DNA of 35,842 nt from an uncultured Pelagibacteraceae bacterium (GTDB lineage: Bacteria; Pseudomonadota; Alphaproteobacteria; Pelagibacterales; Pelagibacteraceae), in contig CACCLK010000010.1 of the NCBI GenBank assembly GCA_902546795.1, positions 1-35,842 of the forward strand, in the 5' to 3' direction. The notes under the pieces were generated by a model that saw only the letters and a list, made by a program, of their open reading frames with translations, did no database searches and was not told the DNA's origin. A program made the position numbers and the translations under genes. Each line of letters starts with the position of its first letter. Positions within the stretch are counted from its first letter, which is position 1. Positions 9,055 through 17,661 of the stretch are shown one piece after another.

Positions 9055-9059
9055 AGTAT

Positions 9060-10241
9060 TTATCTATTAGACATCGAGAATTGAATCAAGTTAATGTTTC
9101 TAGATTTAAATCCAGCTTCACAATATGATAGATAAAATTCCCACATTCTTTTAAAAGAGTCTTCAAAACCTAGGGCTGAGATACTCTTCCAAGATTCCAG
9201 AAAATTTTTTTTCCAAGCTTCAAGTGTTTTTGCGTAATCATCTGAATAATAATTAATCTTTAGAAAATCCATCTCATTCTTTTTAATTAAGAATTTCATT
9301 AGGTTGATGGAAGGCAAAAAGCCGCCTGGAAAAATATACTTTTGAATAAAATCCTCACTATTTCTATATCTCTGAAATAAATCATCGTGTATAACAATTC
9401 CTTGTATAGCTGCTGTTCCATTTGTTTTAAGTGATCTTTTAATTGTTCTAAAATATTCATCTAGGTATTTTTCTCCAACTGCTTCGATCATCTCAATAGA
9501 TACAATATTATCATATTTATCATTTAAATCTCTGTAATCTAAAAATTTTACTTGAACTTTGTTGTTCAAACCGGACTCAAAAATTTTTTTTTTGGTAAAT
9601 TCAAATTGATTTTTTGATATAGTAATACAATCAACGTTTACATCATAATTTTTTGCAAGATATTCTGAAAAACCTCCCCAACCACAACCAATTTCAAGAA
9701 TCTTATTACCATTTTTAATTTTCGAAAGATTTATGAGTTCTTGGAACTTATTTTTTTGTGCTGTTTCAAGATTTTCATTCTGATTTTTAAATACTGCACT
9801 TGAATACGTTAGAGATTTATCTAACCATATTGAAAAAAAATCATTACCTAAGTCGTAATGTTTAGAAATATATTTAAGGCTTTTTGTTTTTGTGTTTGAA
9901 GCAAATATTTTTTTTAATAAATTTTTTAATTTTTGTAATTTGAAGCTTCCAGAAAAAGAATATACTGTTTTTATATTTTTGGCGGTAAGTTCAATTAAAT
10001 CTGTAAGGTTTGATGTGTAGAAATCTTTTCTCATGTGTGCCTCACCAAGAGCAGAACTTCCTCCAAGGATTAAATTTAAAAAGAAGTTTTTGTTATTTAT
10101 TTTGATATCTGCTGATAAATTGCTCTCTAAATCACCAAAATGAAAAACTTTTCCATCATAGTTAACAAGTTTTAGATTTCCATATGAAATGTTTTTCAAT
10201 TTATTTAAAACAAATTTTTCTGAAATTTTTCCAAAACTCAT
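9060..10241 (-). CDS. Cyclopropane-fatty-acyl-phospholipid synthase-family SAM methyltransferase
   Basis: SKHYDLGNDFFSIWLDKSLTYSSAVF, KILEIGCGWGGFSEYLAK, SIEMIEAVGEKYLDEYF, YIFPGGFLPS. Confidence 0.93.
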   Translation of the reverse strand: MSFGKISEKFVLNKLKNISYGNLKLVNYDGKVFHFGDLESNLSADIKINNKNFFLNLILGGSSALGEAHMRKDFYTSNLTDLIELTAKNIKTVYSFSGSFKLQKLKNLLKKIFASNTKTKSLKYISKHYDLGNDFFSIWLDKSLTYSSAVFKNQNENLETAQKNKFQELINLSKIKNGNKILEIGCGWGGFSEYLAKNYDVNVDCITISKNQFEFTKKKIFESGLNNKVQVKFLDYRDLNDKYDNIVSIEMIEAVGEKYLDEYFRTIKRSLKTNGTAAIQGIVIHDDLFQRYRNSEDFIQKYIFPGGFLPSINLMKFLIKKNEMDFLKINYYSDDYAKTLEAWKKNFLESWKSISALGFEDSFKRMWEFYLSYCEAGFKSRNINLIQFSMSNR

Positions 10242-11002
10242 TAATATTCCTCGAAGCTTAAATTATTTTTTAATTTTTTATCCCTTTTTCTGTATATTGC
10301 CCCTTTTTTCCATAAAAGTAATGCTTCATAGTGTATCGAGCTGATAATCTTAATTGTCATTAAAGGATATTTAATAAAATTTAAAATTAGCTGTTTTAAG
10401 GATAGCTCTTTTTTATCACCAGTTTGGGTTGCCGTCAGTACAGTCCCCTCGGTATCTGTCTGTTTAATGTATACCGATAATTTTTCATCAGGTTCTAGAA
10501 GCTTAAAATTATAATAAGTTTCCATATCCATAAATGGAGAAACATAAAATTTTTTTTTGCATTTTTGATCAATTTTTTCATTATTGTTTACTTTAAAAAT
10601 ATAAGTGTGCTGTTCGTTGAAAGTATTTTTTACCTCATAGAAAATTGCCTTTAGGTTAGTATTGTCATAACAATAAAAAATACTTAGAGGATTGAACACG
10701 TATCCAAAAATTCTTGGATAACAAAGTATCTTAATTGTATTTATATTTTGATGAATATTGAATTTTTTTAAATTTGACAAAACCCAAGTTTTAAGTGGGC
10801 TACCGTCCCTATCTCCATGATCTTTATCGTAAAAACTAAAAAGATTAAATTTGTTGTGAGAAAAGATACTTAATTTTTTATCTAATTTTTCAACTTCATC
10901 AAGATCTAATAAAAGAGAAAATGTTTTATATCTTAAGTTGTGTCTAATAGGCTTAAATCTAGTGTGTGTTACAATTCCATTATAAATACAAGAGTTCATC
11001 AA
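10241..11002 (-). CDS. DUF1365 family protein
   Basis: YNGIVTHTRFKPIRHNLRYKTFSLLLDLDE, GDRDGSPLKTWV, CYPRIFGYVFNPLSIFYCYD. Confidence 0.93.
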   Translation of the reverse strand: MMNSCIYNGIVTHTRFKPIRHNLRYKTFSLLLDLDEVEKLDKKLSIFSHNKFNLFSFYDKDHGDRDGSPLKTWVLSNLKKFNIHQNINTIKILCYPRIFGYVFNPLSIFYCYDNTNLKAIFYEVKNTFNEQHTYIFKVNNNEKIDQKCKKKFYVSPFMDMETYYNFKLLEPDEKLSVYIKQTDTEGTVLTATQTGDKKELSLKQLILNFIKYPLMTIKIISSIHYEALLLWKKGAIYRKRDKKLKNNLSFEEY

Positions 11003-12225
11003 ATTTTAAAATCTTTGATCAAGTTTAAAGTTGATTTTAATCCATCTTCATGAAAACCATAACCAAAATAACTTCCACAAAACCACGTTCTTTTTTTTCC
11101 TTGAAGTAATTTAAGATCATTTTGTAGCTTGGTGTTTTGGGAATTAAAATAAGGGTGGGTAAAATTTATTTTTTTTATTGTTTTGTTTGCCATGATTTCT
11201 TGAACCGGATTTAAAGTCAAAAAATAGTTTATTTCTGTATTTAAGTTTTGTAATTTGTTCAACCAATAAGTTACACAAGTTTTATCATTTTTCGTTATTG
11301 AATTCCAGCTTGACCAGGCCTTTTTATTTTTTGGCATTAAATTATCATCTGAATGTAATACAGCATTATTTGAAACATATAAAAATTTACCTAAAATATT
11401 TTTTTCAACATCTGTTGGGTTTTTAATTAAGTCTAAACTTTGGTCAGCATGTGCTGCTAAAATTACATGATCATAATCTAAAAAATCTTCTCCGATTAAA
11501 ACTCTGACATTCTCTTTGTTTCTTATTATCTTTTTTACTTTATAATTTTTAAAAACTTCTCCATTAATTTTTTTTAAAACTTTTTCTACGTAAGTTTTGC
11601 TTCTATTTTTAACTGTGTACCACTGAGGTCTGTTTCTTAATTTAAATAGCCCGTGATTTGTGAAAAAATTTAAGAACAATTTTAATGGAATTTCTTTAGC
11701 TTTGTTAAAAGGCATAGACCAGATTGCAGCAACCATTGGAATAAGATGATATTCAATAAAATAATTTGATAATTTTTTCTTTCTTAAAAAGCTTCCGAGT
11801 GTCTCTGCCTCCATATCTTTTTTAATAAGTAATGGTGCATTTTTATAAAAAAAAATTATTTCTCTTATCATGTTAAGAAACTTTATATCGAATAAATTCA
11901 TTTTATTCGCAAAAATCCCATTCAAACCTCTACCACTGTATTCTATTTTAGTATCTTTAATAGACACCGAAAAAGACATATCACTTTTTTCAATAGGCAC
12001 CTCCAACTCTTTAAAAAATTTGATTAAATTAGGATATGTAACTTCGTTAAAAACAATGAAGCCTAAATCTACACTAGTTGTTTTTTTATTTTCCACAATA
12101 TCATATGTATATGAGTGACCGCCAAAATGATTATCTTGTTCGAATAAATCTACTTTAAATTTTTTTGAGAGATAGTATGCTGCAGATAAACCTGAAATAC
12201 CTGATCCAATTACAGCTATTTTCAT
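10999..12225 (-). CDS. COG2907-type FAD/NAD(P)-binding amine-oxidase-like protein
   Basis: MKIAVIGSGISGLSAAYYLSKKFKVDLFEQDNHFGGHSYTYDI, TVDLGFIVFNEVTYPNLI, WFCGSYFGYGFHEDGL. Confidence 0.93.
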   Translation of the reverse strand: MKIAVIGSGISGLSAAYYLSKKFKVDLFEQDNHFGGHSYTYDIVENKKTTSVDLGFIVFNEVTYPNLIKFFKELEVPIEKSDMSFSVSIKDTKIEYSGRGLNGIFANKMNLFDIKFLNMIREIIFFYKNAPLLIKKDMEAETLGSFLRKKKLSNYFIEYHLIPMVAAIWSMPFNKAKEIPLKLFLNFFTNHGLFKLRNRPQWYTVKNRSKTYVEKVLKKINGEVFKNYKVKKIIRNKENVRVLIGEDFLDYDHVILAAHADQSLDLIKNPTDVEKNILGKFLYVSNNAVLHSDDNLMPKNKKAWSSWNSITKNDKTCVTYWLNKLQNLNTEINYFLTLNPVQEIMANKTIKKINFTHPYFNSQNTKLQNDLKLLQGKKRTWFCGSYFGYGFHEDGLKSTLNLIKDFKI

Positions 12226-12231
12226 TAAAAA

Positions 12232-15099
12232 TTATGCTGCTTCGTCTTTATATTCGTCCATTGAAGGACAAGAACAAACTAAATTTCTATCGCCGTAAAC
12301 ATTGTCAACTCTAGCAACTGGCGCCCAATACTTATTATGTTTTACATACTCGTTTGGAAACGCTGCTTCTTCTCTTGAATATTTATGGGTCCATTCATTG
12401 GATGATAGCTCGATATAAGTGTGAGGAGCATTTTTAAGTGGATTATCAATTTTGTCAAATTTTGAGGACTCAACTAATTCAATTTCTTTTTTAATCTTGA
12501 TCAGTGCATTACAGAATTTATCAATTTCCTCTAGATTTTCACTTTCTGTTGGCTCAATCATTATTGTACCTGCAACTGGCCATGACATTGTTGGGGCATG
12601 ATATCCAAAATCTATTAATCTTTTAGCAAGATCTTCCTCTGAAATGCCCGAACTTGCCTTAATAGGTCTAATATCAATGATGCACTCATGAGCAACATTT
12701 CCATTTTTACCTGTGTACAAAACCTTATAATCTTTAGATAGTTTTTTAGATATATAGTTAGCGTTTAAAATTGATACTTGGGAGGCTTTTTTTAATCCTT
12801 CGGCTCCCATCATTTTAATATACATCCAAGAAATTGGAAGAATACTTGAGCTTCCCCAAGGTGCTGCTGAAACTGCTCCCATTCCTTTTTTAGGTCCAGC
12901 TTCTTTAATAATTTCGTGCGTTGGTAAAAAATCAGCTAAATGTTTAGCACATGCGATTGGTCCCATACCTGGTCCTCCACCACCATGCGGAATGCAAAAT
13001 GTTTTATGTAAATTTATGTGACAAACATCTGGTCCAAATTTTCCAGGCTTAGCAACTCCCACTAAAGCGTTCAAATTTGCCCCATCCATATAAACTTGAC
13101 CACCTTGTTTATGTATTATATCACAAATTTCGATTATCTTTTCTTCAAAGACTCCATGTGTCGAAGGGTAAGTAACCATTAAAGCAGCTAAATCTTTGGA
13201 GTATTTTTCTGCTTTATTTTTAAGATCATTTATATCTACATTTCCATCTTCATCGCAATTAACTACAACAACTTTCATTCCACACATTTGAGCACTTGCT
13301 GGGTTAGTTCCGTGTGCTGAGTTAGGAATTAGACATACGTTTCTATTCCCTTGATTATTTTCTTTATGGAATTTTCTTATAGTCATAAGACCAGCATACT
13401 CACCTTGTGCTCCAGAGTTAGGTTGCAATGATACCGCGTCATAACCAGTGATCTCTTTCAAATCATTGATCAGATCACTGTAAAGTTCTCTATAACCTTC
13501 CATTTGATCTGTCGGCACAAAAGGATGGGGTAATGAAAACTCTTTCCAAGTAATGGGTATTAGTTCTGCTGTTGCGTTCAGCTTCATTGTACAAGAACCA
13601 AGAGCTATCATTGACCTATTTAATGCAATGTCACAGTCTTCGAGTCTCTTTAAATATCTTAGCATTTCCGTTTCAGAGTGGTACTTATTAAAAACTGGGT
13701 GGGTAAGATATTTTGAGCTTCTTAATAGGTTTTTCGGTAAATTATTTAATTCCACTTTTATATCTTGTTTAACTATTTTTGATATACCAAAAATTTTGAG
13801 CAAAACATTTACATCATTTAATTTTTTCGCTTCATCAAAGGCCACTGAAATATTTTTACTGTCCACTTTTCTTAAATTAATATTTTCTTTTAAAGCAGTT
13901 TTGTAAATTGAGTCAGTTTTGTTACCGGTATTTATAGTAATCGTATCAAAAAAATAGTCTGATAAAATTTTATAACCACCTTTTTTTATTTCATCTGCAA
14001 AAATTTTTGCTAATTTTGAGGTTCTATTAGCTATTTTTAGAATTCCCTCTGGTCCATGATAAATTGCAAAAGCCGCTGAAATAATCGCGAGTAATGCTTG
14101 AGCGGTACAAATGTTACTTGTGGCTTTATCTCTTCTTATATGTTGCTCCCTAGTTTGCAAAGATAATCTGTAAGCCTTCTTTCCATGTCTATCAACTGAA
14201 ACTCCTATTATTCTACCCGGCATTGATCTTTTAAATTCCTCTTTAGTCGCAAAGAAAGCAGCATGCGGCCCACCGTAACCCATTGGTATCCCAAATCTTT
14301 GGGCACTACCAACAGCGATATCTGCACCAAGTTCAGCTGGTGTTTTTAATCTTGCTAAAGCTAATAAGTCACAAACTAAAATTGCTTTTCCATTTTTTTT
14401 GTGAATCTGGCTTATACTCTCGCTAGGATCATCAATTTCGCCTAACGTACCGGGATAAGACAACACCCCACAAATTATATCCTCATTTATACTTGTTAAT
14501 TCTTTTTTTTCATCTCCAATAATTAATTCTAATCCAAAAGGCTCTGTTCTGGTTTTGATCAGATCGATTGTTTGAGGGTTACAGTTGCTTGAAATAAATA
14601 TTTTTTTTGAATTAGTCCTGTCTAATCTTTGACTTAACCCTACTGCTTCTGCAGCAGCTGTGGACTCGTCCAACAAAGAAGCATTTGCAATATCCATTCC
14701 AGTCAGATCAATAATCAATTGCTGAAAATTAAGAAGCATTTCAAGTCTTCCTTGGGCCACTTCTGGTTGATAAGGTGTATAAGAAGTGTACCACCCTGGG
14801 TTTTCAAGGATATTTCTTAAAATTACATTTGGAGTGATGGAATTGTAGTATCCCATACCAATAAAGTTTCTAAATATTTTATTTTTTTTTGAAATAGATT
14901 TTAATTTTTTTAAAGCATCATTCTCTGATATTGGCTCACTAACTTTTAAATCATCTTTAAGTAAGATTTTTTCGGGTACAGTGTTGGTCATTAAATCGTC
15001 GAGTGATTTGTATCCAACATATTCTAACATTTTCAACTGTTCCTCCTTAGAGGGGCCTATATGTCTTTTTATAAATTCTTTTGAATTATCATCAATCAT
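12232..15099 (-). CDS. gcvP: Glycine dehydrogenase (decarboxylating), P-protein
   Basis: 955 aa; FIKRHIGPS, ENPGWYTSYTPYQPEVAQGRLE, HINLHKTFCIPHGGGGPGMGPI (PLP lysine). Confidence 0.98.
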   Translation of the reverse strand: MIDDNSKEFIKRHIGPSKEEQLKMLEYVGYKSLDDLMTNTVPEKILLKDDLKVSEPISENDALKKLKSISKKNKIFRNFIGMGYYNSITPNVILRNILENPGWYTSYTPYQPEVAQGRLEMLLNFQQLIIDLTGMDIANASLLDESTAAAEAVGLSQRLDRTNSKKIFISSNCNPQTIDLIKTRTEPFGLELIIGDEKKELTSINEDIICGVLSYPGTLGEIDDPSESISQIHKKNGKAILVCDLLALARLKTPAELGADIAVGSAQRFGIPMGYGGPHAAFFATKEEFKRSMPGRIIGVSVDRHGKKAYRLSLQTREQHIRRDKATSNICTAQALLAIISAAFAIYHGPEGILKIANRTSKLAKIFADEIKKGGYKILSDYFFDTITINTGNKTDSIYKTALKENINLRKVDSKNISVAFDEAKKLNDVNVLLKIFGISKIVKQDIKVELNNLPKNLLRSSKYLTHPVFNKYHSETEMLRYLKRLEDCDIALNRSMIALGSCTMKLNATAELIPITWKEFSLPHPFVPTDQMEGYRELYSDLINDLKEITGYDAVSLQPNSGAQGEYAGLMTIRKFHKENNQGNRNVCLIPNSAHGTNPASAQMCGMKVVVVNCDEDGNVDINDLKNKAEKYSKDLAALMVTYPSTHGVFEEKIIEICDIIHKQGGQVYMDGANLNALVGVAKPGKFGPDVCHINLHKTFCIPHGGGGPGMGPIACAKHLADFLPTHEIIKEAGPKKGMGAVSAAPWGSSSILPISWMYIKMMGAEGLKKASQVSILNANYISKKLSKDYKVLYTGKNGNVAHECIIDIRPIKASSGISEEDLAKRLIDFGYHAPTMSWPVAGTIMIEPTESENLEEIDKFCNALIKIKKEIELVESSKFDKIDNPLKNAPHTYIELSSNEWTHKYSREEAAFPNEYVKHNKYWAPVARVDNVYGDRNLVCSCPSMDEYKDEAA

Positions 15100-15480
15100 T
15101 TAATTTGGATTCTCCTTACAAAACTTGTCATACTCATCTTTTGACATCAATGAGTCAAATTCTCCTTTATCTTTTATTTTTAATTTAAAAAACCAACTTG
15201 CACCTTCTGGATCTGAGTTAACGCTACCTGGATCATCTGCTATAGATTTGTTCCCTTCAGTAATTTCTCCTGCGATTGGTGAGTAAACATCACTTGCTGC
15301 TTTAGTAGATTCAACAACTGCTGCTTGGCCCTCTTTCTCAACAGACTTTCCTGCATCTGGTACTTCAACGAAAACAATGTCGCCAAGCATTTCTGTTGCA
15401 TGTTTTGTTATACCAACCGTTGCAACATCACCCTCTAACGAGACCCATTCGTGTTTCTTTGAAAATTTTTTTTCACTCAT
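15100..15480 (-). CDS. gcvH: Glycine cleavage system H protein
   Basis: [34 protein letters not shown] lipoylation site, [10 protein letters not shown]. Confidence 0.98.
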   Translation of the reverse strand: MSEKKFSKKHEWVSLEGDVATVGITKHATEMLGDIVFVEVPDAGKSVEKEGQAAVVESTKAASDVYSPIAGEITEGNKSIADDPGSVNSDPEGASWFFKLKIKDKGEFDSLMSKDEYDKFCKENPN

Positions 15481-15494
15481 ATTTTCCTCTAATT

Positions 15495-16589
15495 CTACTT
15501 AACATAGCTTTTTTTGTAAAACGGGAGTTGAGAAATTTTACCCCCATATTTTTTCCCTCTTACTTCAAGCTTAATTGTTGTCCCAACCTCTGCAAATTTA
15601 GATTTAACATATCCCATTGCAACTGGTGCGTTTACACTTGGACCAAAAGTTCCGCTAGTGACGAATCCTATCTCATTATCATCAGAGGAATAAATTTTAG
15701 TGCTTTCTCTCGCTATGATTTTTCCGTCGGGTTTAATTCCTACTCTAATTTTATCACTGCCATTAATTAATAAATTTTTAATCTTTTCCCAACCATTAAA
15801 GCCCCCGACTTCTTTTCTTTTTTTTGCAATGGCCCATTTTAAATTAGCTTCTATTGGATTTATTTGTTCGTTAAGGTCATGACCATACAAACACAGGCCT
15901 GCCTCTAATCTTAATGTGTCTCTTGCCCCTAATCCAATTGGTTTGACTTTATTCGAAATCAAGAAGTCAATCAATTTTTCAACTTTTTTATTTGGAATAG
16001 AAATTTCAAAACCATCCTCACCCGTATAACCTGATCTCGTGATATATAAATTTTCACCATCGTAATTGAAATTATTGCCAGTCATAAATTTTAACTTAGA
16101 GACACCTTGCACAAGTTTTTCTAAAATTTCAACGGATTTTGGACCTTGTAAAGCTATTAATGATAAATCGTTATTTAAAAGATACTTGTGATTTTTTTTT
16201 AAAAATTGTGAAATTTGTTTAATGTCATTTTCCTTACATGCCGCATTTAAAATAATACAAAATCCTTTTTCAGTTTTTGTTACGATTAAATCATCAATTA
16301 TGCCGCCGTCATTGTTAAGTAAAAAAGAATATTTAGAGTGATTAATTTTTAAAGATTTTAAATCTGCTGGTATTATTTTTTCTAATGCTTCGGTCAAAGT
16401 TTCATCTCCCTCTAAAAAAAATTGTCCCATGTGAGAAACATCAAAAAAACCAGCATGTGTTCTTGTGGAAATATGTTCTTTAACTATGCCATCCTTATAT
16501 TGAATAGGCATTTCATAACCTGCAAAAGGAACAAATTTTGCTCCTAAATTTTTGTGATAATTGTATAAAGCTGTTTTTTGCGTCTCCAT
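15495..16589 (-). CDS. gcvT: Glycine cleavage system T protein (aminomethyltransferase)
   Basis: [66 protein letters not shown]. Confidence 0.97.
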   Translation of the reverse strand: METQKTALYNYHKNLGAKFVPFAGYEMPIQYKDGIVKEHISTRTHAGFFDVSHMGQFFLEGDETLTEALEKIIPADLKSLKINHSKYSFLLNNDGGIIDDLIVTKTEKGFCIILNAACKENDIKQISQFLKKNHKYLLNNDLSLIALQGPKSVEILEKLVQGVSKLKFMTGNNFNYDGENLYITRSGYTGEDGFEISIPNKKVEKLIDFLISNKVKPIGLGARDTLRLEAGLCLYGHDLNEQINPIEANLKWAIAKKRKEVGGFNGWEKIKNLLINGSDKIRVGIKPDGKIIARESTKIYSSDDNEIGFVTSGTFGPSVNAPVAMGYVKSKFAEVGTTIKLEVRGKKYGGKISQLPFYKKSYVK

Positions 16590-16604
16590 AATAACTCTTC
16601 TTTT

Positions 16605-16770
16605 TTTACCCCATCTGTCTAGGTACCTGAGAGATTTAATCCTTCGGTGAGGCTAAGCCTACTTTCCAGAGTTATTACGGTAACGGTCCTTTTGCCTGAG
16701 AGTTTCCGGGGTGGTTGCTCCTTCGGCGCCAATATTTGGTCTCTCCCGTTACGAGGGGACTCTCCCCCAA
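16605..16770 (-). promoter_or_regulatory. Tandem (two-aptamer) glycine riboswitch upstream of gcvT
   Basis: Minus-strand RNA: CGUAACGGGAGAGACC...GCGCCGAAGGAGCAACC...AAACUCUCAGGCAAAAGGACCGUUACCG (aptamer 1), then AACUCUGGAAAGU...CACCGAAGGAUUAAAUCUCUCAGGUACCUAGACAGA (aptamer 2). Both carry the GCCGAAGG/ACCGAAGG and CUCAGG conserved cores. Confidence 0.96.
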
Positions 16771-16786
16771 ATAACCTAAAATGTCA

Positions 16787-16792
16787 ATTATA
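16787..16792 (-). promoter_or_regulatory. Candidate -10 box (TATAAT) for the riboswitch/gcv transcript
   Basis: Minus-strand TATAAT immediately 3' of the upstream EamA gene stop and about 20 nt before the riboswitch. Sequence match only. Confidence 0.4.
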
Positions 16793-16793
16793 A

Positions 16794-17660
16794 TTAATTG
16801 TGAGAAATTTGCCTTTTATCAAAACTTTTTAAAATTAAGGCAAGTATTATAACCGCACCACCTACGAAAACGCTTAAAGGTGGTATTTCGTTGAGAAATA
16901 ACCATACCCAAAGTGGCGCAAATAAAGTTTCTGAAAGCATTAGCAAACCAATTGTTGCGGACGGTGTTGTTCTTGAACCAATAGTTATGCATATGAAGCC
17001 AAAAGCAAGTTGTGGAACACCTAATAAAAAACCCATAAAGATATCATGTGAAGTAAAATAAAATGACTCTGATAAAATTATTCCGTATATACAACTAAAA
17101 ATTCCAGAATAAAAAATTGCTGGCACCATATCAAGATTTTTGTATTTTCTTATTATCATAACTAAAATTGCAAAGTTAATTGGAATAGCGAGCGCAACTA
17201 AATTACCAAATAAGGAACCTTTTGAAATTGAGTCTCCGACCATTATTAAAATCCCGCTCATAGCTAAAAAAATTGATGAGGAACCAATAACAGAAACCTT
17301 TTCTTTTAAATAGAAATAACCAAATATTGCTAAGAACATTGTTTGTGTACTTATTATGAAAACGACATTAGCAACATTAGTGCTGCTCATAGAAACTACA
17401 AAAGCGACAAAGCTGAATGACATAACAAAACCACCGAGCGCTCCCGGAAAACCTGAGCTTTTGATTATCTTAAAAGTATTTTTTCTATAAATTATAAATA
17501 AAAATAGTAATAAGGCTAAAAGAAAAAAAAATGATCTTATAAAAAGAATTTGCCAAATAGACGCTTGCTCAAAAGATCTTATAATATAACCGCCCCAGCT
17601 TAAACAAAAACCACCGAAGCAAACTAAAAGAAATCCTGGTAATTTATAAAGAGATTTCAT
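16794..17660 (-). CDS. EamA/DMT family transporter
   Basis: 288 aa, about 10 hydrophobic segments; FLAMSGILIMVGDS and PLWVWLFLNEIPPLSVFVGGAVIILALI are typical EamA repeats. Confidence 0.9.
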   Translation of the reverse strand: MKSLYKLPGFLLVCFGGFCLSWGGYIIRSFEQASIWQILFIRSFFFLLALLLFLFIIYRKNTFKIIKSSGFPGALGGFVMSFSFVAFVVSMSSTNVANVVFIISTQTMFLAIFGYFYLKEKVSVIGSSSIFLAMSGILIMVGDSISKGSLFGNLVALAIPINFAILVMIIRKYKNLDMVPAIFYSGIFSCIYGIILSESFYFTSHDIFMGFLLGVPQLAFGFICITIGSRTTPSATIGLLMLSETLFAPLWVWLFLNEIPPLSVFVGGAVIILALILKSFDKRQISHN

Positions 17661-17661
17661 G

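Noticed and set aside
9060-10241. Cfa-family gene as a biosynthetic natural-product methyltransferase
   Set aside because: DUF1365/COG2907/DUF3833 neighbours point to lipid modification rather than a secondary-metabolite cluster.
13553-13906. 117-aa + strand ORF opposite gcvP
   Set aside because: Fully antisense to a strongly conserved gcvP; no family motif.
15396-15770. 124-aa + strand ORF spanning the gcvH/gcvT boundary
   Set aside because: Antisense to two confident genes with no recognisable domain.
15495-16589. GcvT homologue as DMSP demethylase DmdA
   Set aside because: Sequence motifs and the gcvH/gcvP/glycine riboswitch context indicate true GcvT.
16740-16765. Repeated GGGAGAG near the riboswitch 5' end as a possible third aptamer
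   Set aside because: Only the short GGGAGAG motif recurs; there is no additional GCCGAAGG or CUCAGG core, so two aptamers only.
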